Positions 6,774 through 13,715 of a stretch of 13,715 nt of DNA are shown here, piece after piece (position 1 is the first letter of the stretch; each line of letters begins with the position of its first letter). A program made the translations under genes and the position numbers. Source of the stretch: an uncultured Coprococcus sp. (GTDB lineage Bacteria > Bacillota > Clostridia > Lachnospirales > Lachnospiraceae); NCBI GenBank assembly GCA_900548315.1, contig URJU01000040.1, forward strand, positions 1 through 13,715. Reading direction: 5' to 3'. The notes under the pieces were generated by a model. It saw nothing but the letters and a program-made list of their open reading frames with translations, did not search any database and had not been told where the DNA came from.

Positions 6774-7571
6774 TCAATTCGCAAGCTGCGACTTTACCGT
6801 ATCTATATTGCCCATTATGATTTTATATGTATCATTGTCCCCATAAATTCCATAGATCTCCTCGGCTGCCAGTTCATAATATTTCAGTGCCTGTACAAGC
6901 TCCCCCTGCCTGTACCACGCCTCCGCCACCGCAGACAATGCAGCACTGTAATGATAGCCACGTTCTCCCATCAGCTGATATCTTCTAACTGCCTCCGTCA
7001 ATCGATCCTTCGCATCTTCCAATCTTCCTGCCCTGAGAAGACTCTCACCAAGATTCACATATGTCGCAGCTATCTCTGTAGCAGCTTTCTCATGTCTTTC
7101 TATTATTGACAGTGCGTGTTCAAATGAATCCACCGCCTTGTCGTACTCTCCAAGATCCTGATAAAGCAGTGCAACATTATTGTAATATGTAGCGATAAGT
7201 ATATCATTCGAGCCTACCTGGCCCTGATATATCTCCTTCACTTTTCTAAAATACGCAAGTGACTCCAGAAGATTGCCAGCCATTCTATTGGTATTCGCCA
7301 CATTCATGAGCGTTGTCCCATATGTCACAGTATCCTCTATATCCATCTTCTTCGCCAGCCTCATCACCTGTCTGCAGAAATAGAGTGCCTTGTCGTACTC
7401 TCCTGTAGACCGGTGAAAGCTGATCAACTCATTGTATATAGCCTGCATGGAATCTCGATCACCATCATACTCAGCCTCACTGAGTACCTGTGTCAGGTAT
7501 CTCTCGACCTCAGTTATTCTATTTTCTGCAAACAGCCTGTCCAGTTGGTCTGATATGTCATTAATATTCAT
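6774..7571 (-). CDS. Tetratricopeptide repeat protein
   Basis: The protein has 265 aa, is entirely helical and lacks a signal peptide or membrane segment. About five TPR units are visible, at roughly 42-75, 85-118, 127-160 (typical ATYYNNVALLYQDLGEYDKA), 169-202 (YVNLGESLLRAGRLEDA) and 211-244. It is predicted to be a cytosolic scaffold. Its place directly before moxR, DUF58 and transglutaminase genes suggests that it serves that module, but no partner can be read from sequence. The frame opens at an ATG at 7586. I chose the ATG at 7571 because GGAGG lies 8 nt before it, and that GGAGG overlaps the upstream ATG, which has no Shine-Dalgarno of its own. Confidence 0.87.
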   Translation of the reverse strand: MNINDISDQLDRLFAENRITEVERYLTQVLSEAEYDGDRDSMQAIYNELISFHRSTGEYDKALYFCRQVMRLAKKMDIEDTVTYGTTLMNVANTNRMAGNLLESLAYFRKVKEIYQGQVGSNDILIATYYNNVALLYQDLGEYDKAVDSFEHALSIIERHEKAATEIAATYVNLGESLLRAGRLEDAKDRLTEAVRRYQLMGERGYHYSAALSAVAEAWYRQGELVQALKYYELAAEEIYGIYGDNDTYKIIMGNIDTVKSQLAN

Positions 7572-7644
7572 CCGATATTCCTCCATGCTATAGCTAATTT
7601 AACATTCCGCAAATCAAATGATCTGAATCAATCCTATTTGCACA

Positions 7645-8637
7645 TCATAACACAACGAGATTTGCCTTGTCTATATTGCCCGACTCAAAGTTCACCGCAT
7701 TGTCCAGTGTTGTCCTGCTTATAGCCTCAAGAGCCTCCTCCGTCAAAAATCCCTGATGGGATGTCACTATGACATTTGGGAATGACAACAGTCTTGCAGT
7801 TATGGATGTTTCCAGTATATCATCCTCCCTGTTCTCGAATACATTGTGTGTCTCCTCCTCGTATACATCCAACCCCACTCCGAAGAACTTCCTGCTCCGT
7901 ATTCCTGCTATGAGATCATCTGTTTTAATGAGGGCTCCCCTGGATGTGTTGACCAATATCACCTTATCCTTCATCTGAGATATCGTATTTTTGTTTATGA
8001 GATGATATGTGTCATCTGTGAGTGGACAGTGAAGTGATATGAGATCCGATGTCTTGAGCAATTCCGACAATTCCACATATGTTGCAAAGTCGAGATCCGG
8101 ATTTTTGTACATATCATATGCAATGACATTCATCCCAAATCCACGGCATATCCTCGCCATGGCAGCACCTATCTTGCCAGTTCCTACTATTCCCGCAGTC
8201 TTGCCATGGAAATTCATTCCGGTGAGTCCCACCAGGCTGAAGTTGTTCTCTCTAACTTTGATATAACTCTTGTGTATTTTCCTATTAACTGCCATAGCCA
8301 GTGCCATTGCGTGTTCAGCCACAGCCTCCGGAGAATATCCCGGTACTCTGAGAACCGCCATACCGCAATCTTTTGTCGCCTCCAGGTCAACGTTGTTAAA
8401 CCCGGCGCATCTCATGAGTATCAATCTGACCCCCACCTCATTCAGGGCATATACCACGGATGCACTCACATCTGAACTCACAAATGCGCATATCGCATCG
8501 TATCCCCTAGCCAGTTTCGCTGTTCTAACCGACAAATCTGCATCGACGTAATCTATGCACAGCTGAGGGTAATGATCTTTTATAGCATCAAATGAATCCC
8601 TGTCATATTTCTTTGTATCATAAAACAAAATGTTCAT
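7645..8637 (-). CDS. ldhA: D-lactate dehydrogenase, NAD-dependent (LdhA type)
   Basis: The protein has 330 aa, the usual length for fermentative D-LDH. It reduces pyruvate to D-lactate with NADH. From memory it follows E. coli LdhA closely: RCAGFNNVDL (76-85), EAVAEHAMALAMAVNRKIH (104-122), FSLVGLTG, the Rossmann motif GIVGTGKIGAAMA (149-161) and LHCPLTDDTYHLIN. Catalytic residues are Arg233 (NTSRGAL), Glu262 (DVYEEE) and His294 (TSHQGFLTEEAL). The frame is open to 8700, but AGAGGTGA stands 8 nt before the ATG at 8637, and the region upstream is the promoter. No terminator is obvious before the TPR gene 73 bases downstream, so some read-through is possible. Confidence 0.93.
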   Translation of the reverse strand: MNILFYDTKKYDRDSFDAIKDHYPQLCIDYVDADLSVRTAKLARGYDAICAFVSSDVSASVVYALNEVGVRLILMRCAGFNNVDLEATKDCGMAVLRVPGYSPEAVAEHAMALAMAVNRKIHKSYIKVRENNFSLVGLTGMNFHGKTAGIVGTGKIGAAMARICRGFGMNVIAYDMYKNPDLDFATYVELSELLKTSDLISLHCPLTDDTYHLINKNTISQMKDKVILVNTSRGALIKTDDLIAGIRSRKFFGVGLDVYEEETHNVFENREDDILETSITARLLSFPNVIVTSHQGFLTEEALEAISRTTLDNAVNFESGNIDKANLVVL

Positions 8638-8670
8638 ACATATGTCACCTCTCTTAAAATAGTTGTCTTT

Positions 8671-8700
8671 AGTATACCATCTTTCGCTTTCATTTATCAT
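8671..8700 (-). promoter_or_regulatory. Promoter of ldhA
   Basis: On the minus strand, TATACT (8671-8676) has a TGG extended -10 element (8677-8679). It is preceded at 18 nt by ATGATA (8695-8700), which matches 4 of 6 of the -35 consensus. The predicted start near 8664 leaves a leader of about 27 nt. It lies just past the kinase terminator, so ldhA looks like an independent unit at its 5' end. Confidence 0.6.
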
Positions 8701-8722
8701 GGAATGTACAGATAAACTTCAT

Positions 8723-8760
8723 AAAAAAAGACATACGGCATCACCTGATATCCGCATGTC
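8723..8760 (-). terminator. Intrinsic terminator after the sensor kinase
   Basis: The stem GACATGCGG/CCGTATGTC (8752-8760 with 8730-8738) has 9 pairs with one G-U and a 13-nt loop. It is followed directly by seven U (8723-8729). It begins 7 nt after the kinase stop codon. Confidence 0.85.
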
Positions 8761-8767
8761 CCTGATC

Positions 8768-10345
8768 TTAGTCTTTTTCATTCGTCGCACTGTGATGCGT
8801 TCCCCCGGACAATATCGCCGTAAGTCCCTGCGTTGGCACACCGACATTGTCGTCATAAAATACATTTGGCAATGTAAGTGCCGCCTCATATACTTTACCC
8901 TTTCTGCATGTCACAAATGAACCGTTCATCTCCTCAGCCATCTTCTGACATGTGAGAGTTCCTATGTGTGTACTCTCCGCTCTATTGCTGTCTGCACTGA
9001 TATAGTTTCGAAAGAAAATCCTGACCTTTCTGGCATCCACATACACCTTAACATCTATAGGTTTGGATTTGTCTGAGTACTTCCTTATATTGGTGAACAC
9101 GTTGTCTGTTATTCGTTTCATCCCCTGAACATCCACTGATATCTCTGCCTCTTTATCCGATATATCCATGTTGAACTGATATCCATTCTCCCCTAGAAGA
9201 ACCATGTACTCTCCAAGCATCTGGCTCAAAAACGTTCCTGCCTGAAACGTCTCCATCTTAAGTTCATCACTGCCCTTTGAGTACACATAGAAATACCTGA
9301 ACATCTTGTCAGACATCATTCTCAGCTGTTCTGCCTTCTCAGAACTTATCCTAATGTATTCGTCAAGCTCCTCTTGAGTCGAATATTCCTTATTCTTCAT
9401 AAGTTCAAGATATCCCGCCATTACTGTTAGCGGAGTTCTTATATCATGTGCCATGGCTGTGACGAGATCACTATTCGCCTGCCACGCCTCCTTCTCCCTA
9501 CTGAGCTGCTCGATGATCGTAGCCCTCATTGTATCTATGTTCTTCGCCAGCATGCAGATTTCATCCTGACCCTTTATGGTGATAGGACCATTAATATCAA
9601 CGTCCTTAATGTCCATGACCTGATTTGTGAGTCTCCTGAGTCTCCGTATCTCCCTGCCAAAGTAATATATGATTATACCTATGAACAGGATACAGCAAAG
9701 CATAAATATTGCTACCCTTCCTACCTCTTTGATAGTTTCATCCGAATAATCAACTATACACACATCAAACACGCCATCTCGAAACAGGACAGGATAAAAG
9801 TCGTAATCCGCCTCCTGGACACCAGCGTCATCCGATGACGCAAGTTCTTCTGTAGCATCTGTTATAGCTGTGTTTCCCTTCACAGCCTTTCCCTGTCTGC
9901 TCTCACTCTCGTTGCCGCCACTGTTCTGTCTTCTTATCTTTCTTATGGTTCCATGGTTATCCTGTATCAGTATTACCATCTCACCGGTTTCGGAATTGGT
10001 TATAACATATTTGTATGCCCCTCGTTTCTCGATCATCCACTGCGAATCAAACACAATATCTGCATTATTGTAGACCAGTATATACACATTTTTATGCTGC
10101 TCCTGCCATGCCCTCAGCGCCCTGGAATCCGCCGCTTTCACTGAATGACTGTTCACATATGCTGCAAAACCCTGTATCTGCCTCATAGAACGACTCTGCA
10201 CATTTGTATCACTCATATATACATTTGAAATATATCTGTCCAATCCCAACATACCTGCCAGGAATGTGATCACGGCTACCAGCAGGCCAAGCACCACCAC
10301 TATGAACATCTTAACCTTGAGTGTACGTCTGAATGTCTTATTCAT
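8768..10345 (-). CDS. Sensor histidine kinase of the adjacent OmpR-family regulator
   Basis: The protein has 525 aa. Its domains are membrane helix 1 (about 13-34), an external sensor region of about 170 residues (35-207) with a low-complexity polar part (139-180), membrane helix 2 (208-229), HAMP (230-280) and HisKA. The phospho-acceptor is His300 in MAHDIRTPLTV. In the ATPase domain, the N box is recognisable (DNVFTNIRKY, Asn415/Asn419). The G1 box DxGxG is absent, replaced by FRNYISADSN, and the G2 region is reduced to HIGTLTCQKM. A tail of about 30 residues follows the domain. The start codon is one base after the regulator stop (TGATATG), so the pair is coupled. The signal sensed is unknown. 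Confidence 0.92.
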   Translation of the reverse strand: MNKTFRRTLKVKMFIVVVLGLLVAVITFLAGMLGLDRYISNVYMSDTNVQSRSMRQIQGFAAYVNSHSVKAADSRALRAWQEQHKNVYILVYNNADIVFDSQWMIEKRGAYKYVITNSETGEMVILIQDNHGTIRKIRRQNSGGNESESRQGKAVKGNTAITDATEELASSDDAGVQEADYDFYPVLFRDGVFDVCIVDYSDETIKEVGRVAIFMLCCILFIGIIIYYFGREIRRLRRLTNQVMDIKDVDINGPITIKGQDEICMLAKNIDTMRATIIEQLSREKEAWQANSDLVTAMAHDIRTPLTVMAGYLELMKNKEYSTQEELDEYIRISSEKAEQLRMMSDKMFRYFYVYSKGSDELKMETFQAGTFLSQMLGEYMVLLGENGYQFNMDISDKEAEISVDVQGMKRITDNVFTNIRKYSDKSKPIDVKVYVDARKVRIFFRNYISADSNRAESTHIGTLTCQKMAEEMNGSFVTCRKGKVYEAALTLPNVFYDDNVGVPTQGLTAILSGGTHHSATNEKD

Positions 10346-10346
10346 A

Positions 10347-11081
10347 TCAGTCTACCTGATATCCCTTTCCATATATGGTCCTTATTATCTCCGGCTGTGC
10401 GGAATTGTCCTCTATCTTCTGTCTCAGTCTCAGAATATGAACCATAACTGTATTCGATGATGATGGAAGATATTTCTCCTGCCAGATATTCTCATAAAGT
10501 GCCTCAAGTGACCACGGATTTCCTCTGTGTTCAACGAGGAAAAACAAAAGTGCATACTCCTTGTCCGTAAGTTTTATGACCTCTCCGTTTTTGGTTACTA
10601 TCCTCTTAAATGAATCTATGCTTATGTTCCCCACTGTTATGTTCTTGGCATCGACCTCTGACTTGCCGCGATATACCCTGTATCTTCTGATAAGCGCATT
10701 AACCTTTCTGTTGAAATCATTCTGGGTAAATGGCTTTGGCAGGAAATCATCTCCTCCCACAACATACGCCTCATTCTGATCCGGTTCCTTTGTCTTTGCC
10801 GTGAGGAACAGTACTGGCACGGAAGAGAACTCCCTTATCTTCTCACACGCCTCAGTTCCAGACAGTTTCGGCATCATGATATCCATGACTATGAGATCTA
10901 TATCACTGTTGGCTCTGACTGTCTCCACCGCCTCAACTCCGTCTGCCGCCTCAACGACTTCATATCCGAGTCTCTTCAGGTATATGTTGAGCAAAGTCCT
11001 TATATCCTGCTCATCATCCACAACGAGAACCTTTATGGATTCCTTATCGTTCTCATTCATATTTTCTACTGTATTTTCCAT
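10347..11081 (-). CDS. OmpR/PhoB family response regulator
   Basis: The protein has 244 aa. The receiver domain is intact: acidic pair Asp22/Asp23 (VVDDEQD), phospho-acceptor Asp67 (LIVMDIMMP), Thr94 (FLTAK) and Lys116 (LPKPF). A winged-helix domain follows at about 148-244 with the usual ending TIYGKGYQVD. It should bind DNA when phosphorylated by the kinase encoded next. The frame has an ATG at 11087 and another at 11081. AAGGAG (11089-11094) is 1 nt from the first and 7 nt from the second, so I chose 11081. An acidic, Asn-rich stretch of about 15 residues precedes the receiver. Confidence 0.95.
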   Translation of the reverse strand: MENTVENMNENDKESIKVLVVDDEQDIRTLLNIYLKRLGYEVVEAADGVEAVETVRANSDIDLIVMDIMMPKLSGTEACEKIREFSSVPVLFLTAKTKEPDQNEAYVVGGDDFLPKPFTQNDFNRKVNALIRRYRVYRGKSEVDAKNITVGNISIDSFKRIVTKNGEVIKLTDKEYALLFFLVEHRGNPWSLEALYENIWQEKYLPSSSNTVMVHILRLRQKIEDNSAQPEIIRTIYGKGYQVD

Positions 11082-11155
11082 ATCCATACTCCTTCGTCAA
11101 ATATACACATTCATATCTATGCCGGCACAGTAAGCACTGCACCAAAACTGTGTAC

Positions 11156-11164
11156 ATTATAACA
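11156..11164 (-). promoter_or_regulatory. Extended -10 promoter of the two-component operon
   Basis: The minus strand reads TGT-TATAAT (11156-11164), a perfect -10 with the extended TGn element. No good -35 is visible at 16-18 nt, which is common for extended -10 promoters. The predicted start near 11149 gives a leader of about 67 nt. It lies downstream of the terminator at 11216-11249. Confidence 0.6.
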
Positions 11165-11215
11165 AATAATTGCCTGTTGATTACATCTATTTAATCTTGT
11201 TAAGGAATTTTAAGC

Positions 11216-11249
11216 AAAAACAAAACCCCCTTATCAAGGATAAGAGGGT
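11216..11249 (-). terminator. Intrinsic terminator (candidate small RNA and probably trkAH)
   Basis: On the minus strand, ACCCTCTTATC pairs with GATAAGGGGGT around a 3-nt loop (11225-11249). This gives 11 pairs with one G-U, followed by UUUGUUUUU (11216-11224). The nearest upstream stop codon is that of trkH, 134 bases away. On the plus strand the stem has a C-A mismatch and a poorer tail, so the element is directional. Confidence 0.88.
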
Positions 11250-11283
11250 CTCGCCTTTTCTTTATAAAATGATTGGAAGAGCT

Positions 11284-11305
11284 ATAGTTAGGTGTGTCTA
11301 ACTAT
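11284..11305. repeat. Perfect inverted repeat at the small RNA start
   Basis: ATAGTTAG and CTAACTAT are separated by 6 nt (GTGTGT on the plus strand). The repeat lies at about +1 to +22 of the strong promoter. It can be read as a 5' hairpin in the RNA or as a repressor operator; the GTTAG-N6-CTAAC core resembles DtxR/IdeR/MntR-type metal boxes, by memory only. Confidence 0.7.
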
Positions 11306-11310
11306 CTACG

Positions 11311-11339
11311 AGTATATCCAAATTATACCTGTGTGTCAA
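11311..11339 (-). promoter_or_regulatory. Near-consensus sigma-A promoter downstream of trkH
   Basis: TTGACA (11334-11339) and TATACT (11311-11316) are separated by exactly 17 nt, the best promoter match in the window. It starts 44 bases after the trkH stop codon and points into the candidate small RNA and the regulator operon. Confidence 0.75.
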
Positions 11340-11382
11340 TACATTCAGGGATGTGTATAGTGATAACATTTATCATTTCGCC

Positions 11383-12882
11383 CTAACTCACTCTCCGCGC
11401 TGCAATTTTACGTTTAACATATCTGACTGCTCCCATTATCATATCCCTGTACACTCCCGGATTGAATATGAGCAACAGTGGGAAAAGTTCAAGTCTTCCC
11501 GCAAGCATGTCAAACATCAATACATATTTGCTAAATCCCGTCAACATCCCAAAGTTCTGTGTAGGTCCTACCTGGGAAAGACCAGGACCTATGTTGTTGA
11601 GACATGCTGCCACAGCTGTAAAGTTCGTCACCAGATCTCTTCCCTCAAATGACACCAGAAGAACAGATATAGTAAATATACCCATAAGTGTTATAAAGTA
11701 CACGTTTACAGCCCTCACGACCTCGTGCTCCACCGGTTTTCCATCCATCTTGATCTTCTTGATATTCTTCGGATGAAAATACGAACCAAGTTCCTTTACC
11801 ACCGTCTTGAACATGATTATCAGTCGAGACACCTTCATACCACCGCCCGTGCTTCCCGCGCAGGCACCGATAAACATAAGTATCACAAGCACCGTCTTAC
11901 ACGTCTGCGTCCACTGATCAAAGTCTGCCGATGCATATCCCGTTGTGGTTATGATGGATGCTACCTGAAACGATGCGTGTCTCAGTGCATCCCAGGCATT
12001 TGACATGGTCTGCATAAGGTTGACAAATATTATTCCGATAGCTCCAAGGATTATCAGGAAGTATGTTCTTACCTCCTCCATGGACAGAGCCTTTCTAACA
12101 TTTCTGTATAGTATATAATAATAGAAGTTAAAATTCACGCCAAACAGCATCATGAATATTGTTACTACCCACTGTATGTAAGGCGAGAAACTTGCAAAAC
12201 TGTCGTTCTTGATACCAAAGCCACCGGTTCCAGCCGTTCCAAAAGCTGTGCAAAACGCATCAAACAAGCTCATTCGTCCAAACAGTAAAAGAACCACCTC
12301 AAGAAGCGTCATGGCAAAATATATTGCGTAGAGTATACGTGCAGTATGCCTAAGTCTTGGCACGAGTTTCCCCACCGATGGGCCAGGGCTCTCCGCTTTC
12401 ATAAGATTCATATTTGATCCTGATGCGCTGTTCATAGGTATGATGGCCAACAGGAATACCAGGACTCCCATTCCACCTATCCAATGCGTAAAGCATCTCC
12501 AGAGCATCATTCCGTGGGACATCGCCTCAACATCGCTCAGGATACTTGCTCCTGTGGTTGTAAGTCCAGACACCGTCTCAAAAAGTGCATTTGTAAATGA
12601 TGGGATCTCCCCAGATATTACAAATGGCATACAGCCAAATATACTGAGCAGCACCCAGCTAAATGCCGTAGCTATGCACCCCTCTTTCAGATATATAGTC
12701 TGATTCGATGGTTTTCTTATAGTCATAAGTGTACCCACTATCACACAGGCAAGGATGACCACAAGAAAGGCAAACCCTTCATGCTCCTGATATATAAGAG
12801 ACGTGATACATGGTATGATCATCAATATTCCCTCGAGTCTCACGACCTGCCCGAGTATGTATATGATCATGGAATTATTCAT
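11383..12882 (-). CDS. trkH: Trk-type potassium uptake protein, membrane subunit TrkH
   Basis: The protein has 499 aa, the normal TrkH length. The four selectivity-filter segments are visible in order: LTTTGAS (107-113), GTAGTGGFG (215-223), ITTTGYAS (311-318) and NNIGPGLS (429-436). The Gly-rich loop AGSTGGGMK (342-350), which gates the pore in TrkH, is also present. It takes up K+ (or K+/Na+) under control of the TrkA ring. TrkA's stop TAG lies inside the Shine-Dalgarno TAGGAGG, and the ATG follows 6 nt after that site, so translation of trkH is closely tied to trkA. Confidence 0.96.
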   Translation of the reverse strand: MNNSMIIYILGQVVRLEGILMIIPCITSLIYQEHEGFAFLVVILACVIVGTLMTIRKPSNQTIYLKEGCIATAFSWVLLSIFGCMPFVISGEIPSFTNALFETVSGLTTTGASILSDVEAMSHGMMLWRCFTHWIGGMGVLVFLLAIIPMNSASGSNMNLMKAESPGPSVGKLVPRLRHTARILYAIYFAMTLLEVVLLLFGRMSLFDAFCTAFGTAGTGGFGIKNDSFASFSPYIQWVVTIFMMLFGVNFNFYYYILYRNVRKALSMEEVRTYFLIILGAIGIIFVNLMQTMSNAWDALRHASFQVASIITTTGYASADFDQWTQTCKTVLVILMFIGACAGSTGGGMKVSRLIIMFKTVVKELGSYFHPKNIKKIKMDGKPVEHEVVRAVNVYFITLMGIFTISVLLVSFEGRDLVTNFTAVAACLNNIGPGLSQVGPTQNFGMLTGFSKYVLMFDMLAGRLELFPLLLIFNPGVYRDMIMGAVRYVKRKIAARRVS

Positions 12883-12892
12883 AGCGCGCCTC

Positions 12893-13715
12893 CTAAGCCA
12901 GTATATCTCTTATATCTGTAAATCCCGTCTCCGTTGTAACTATCATGGCTGTATCTCCAATCTGTATGGAATCTTGTCCTGTAGGAAGAAGTATTGAACC
13001 ATTTCTATTTATAAACGCGATAAGCAGATTCTTCTTGAGTTTCAGATCCTTGAGTGGAATATCCGTCACCTCAGACTTCACGTCGACCCTGAATTCTATC
13101 GCCTCTGCCCGAGAATCAAACATGTGATAAAGAGTCTCTATATTGTTGCTGTTAGAGTTCTGCTTTGCCCTGACGTATGCAACTATCGACTCTGCTGTGA
13201 TACTGCACGGATAAACAACACTGCCAAGATCCAGACTGTTTATAACCTCGCGGAAATTGCTTCTGTTTATCTTAGTTATCGTCTTTGCATTTGAGTGCTT
13301 TCTCGCGTGCAGAGTGAGAAGGATATTCTCCTCATCTATTCCCGTCAGCGATACAAATGATTCGGTCTCGGCAAGTCCCTCCTCATTCAATATCTCCTGA
13401 TCCGTTCCATCACCGTTTATGATGATAGCTTTTGGTAAAAGCACAGAGAGCTCCTCGCATCGTTTCTTGCTCTCTTCAATAATCTTGACAGATATTCCCA
13501 TGTTGACAAGCTGTCCCGCCAGATAGTAAGCGACATTGCCGCCTCCTATTATCATGGTATCCTTGACTCTGGCAGTCTTAAAGCCTATATGCTCCATGAA
13601 TTTTCTGGACATAGGTCTTGTTCCGACACATGACATTATGTCCCCTGCCTTGAGCACAAAATCTCCAGAAGGTATGTAAAACTCTCCTGCTCTCTCAACC
13701 GCCGCTATAAGTATA
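12893..13715 (-). CDS. trkA: Trk system regulatory protein TrkA, 5' part cut off by the window end
   Basis: There are 273 codons visible and the frame runs open to the window edge, so the start is missing. TrkA normally has about 450 aa with two RCK units. The visible part begins inside the first RCK-C domain (ERAGEFYIPSGDFVLKAGDIM) and contains the whole second unit: Rossmann motif IIGGGNVAYYLA, an acidic nucleotide-ribose residue at the end of the second strand (KIIEES), and a final RCK-C domain ending VTTETGFTDIRDILA. In characterised systems it binds NAD(H) and ATP/ADP and gates TrkH. A GTG at 13657 is in frame but internal to the domain, so it is not the start. Confidence 0.95.
   Translation of the reverse strand, partial: ILIAAVERAGEFYIPSGDFVLKAGDIMSCVGTRPMSRKFMEHIGFKTARVKDTMIIGGGNVAYYLAGQLVNMGISVKIIEESKKRCEELSVLLPKAIIINGDGTDQEILNEEGLAETESFVSLTGIDEENILLTLHARKHSNAKTITKINRSNFREVINSLDLGSVVYPCSITAESIVAYVRAKQNSNSNNIETLYHMFDSRAEAIEFRVDVKSEVTDIPLKDLKLKKNLLIAFINRNGSILLPTGQDSIQIGDTAMIVTTETGFTDIRDILA

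Larger units (their letters stand above)
11214..11305 (-). ncRNA. Candidate small RNA (about 90 nt)
   Basis: A near-consensus promoter drives a short transcript that ends in a good intrinsic terminator. The predicted start (about 11303-11306) coincides with an 8-bp hairpin, ATAGTTAG-ACACAC-CTAACTAT (11284-11305). An unstructured linker of about 34 nt follows, with a pyrimidine-rich CTCTTCC (11277-11283) that could pair with purine-rich ribosome binding sites. The 11-bp terminator stem and a U-rich tail follow. The transcript contains no ATG, so a peptide is unlikely. The alternative is a leader with attenuator for the regulator gene 135 bases beyond. Confidence 0.5.

Noticed and set aside
7572..7644. 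Possible promoter for the TPR gene (TTGATT with TTAAAT or TATAGC)
   Set aside because: Spacings do not fit 16-18 nt and neither -10 is good; read-through from ldhA is equally possible.
11126..11152. Inverted repeat CACAGT / ACTGTG around the predicted regulator start
   Set aside because: Six-base arms with a 15-base gap are expected by chance; OmpR-type regulators usually bind direct repeats.

Overview
The window is one end of a bacterial contig. It begins with 48 bases of Illumina Nextera adapter, so genomic DNA starts at position 49, and its other end cuts trkA. Every gene I can support lies on the minus strand. The ribosome binding sites, frequent ATA and AGA codons, a T-box leader, a two-gene azlCD transporter and E. 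coli-like fermentative D-lactate dehydrogenase suggest an anaerobic Firmicute, probably a gut Clostridia or Lachnospiraceae relative. This is inferred from style, not from a database match.

In the direction of transcription, right to left, the order is as follows. (1) trkA (5' part cut off) and trkH, a potassium uptake pair joined by overlapping stop and Shine-Dalgarno signals. (2) A 300-base gap holding a near-consensus promoter, an 8-bp hairpin at the predicted transcript start and a good intrinsic terminator. It contains no start codon and looks like a gene for a small RNA of about 90 nt. (3) An OmpR-family response regulator and its sensor kinase, with their own extended -10 promoter and a terminator just after the kinase. 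(4) D-lactate dehydrogenase ldhA with its own promoter. (5) A TPR protein, then a strong intergenic hairpin, then a MoxR AAA ATPase, a DUF58 membrane protein and a membrane-anchored transglutaminase-like protein. This is the recurring MoxR/DUF58/transglutaminase module. (6) azlC-azlD (branched-chain amino acid export type) and an S66 serine carboxypeptidase. (7) A promoter and the first part of a T-box leader whose specifier triplet reads ACC (threonine). It runs off the contig, so the next gene should be thrS or another threonine-related gene.

The main points beyond ordinary annotation are the truncated threonine T-box, the candidate small RNA between trkH and the two-component system, a hairpin that appears to bridge an over-long Shine-Dalgarno spacer in front of the S66 peptidase gene, and several start codons that the ribosome binding sites move downstream of the longest reading frame. 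I found no CRISPR array, transposon, tRNA or rRNA.
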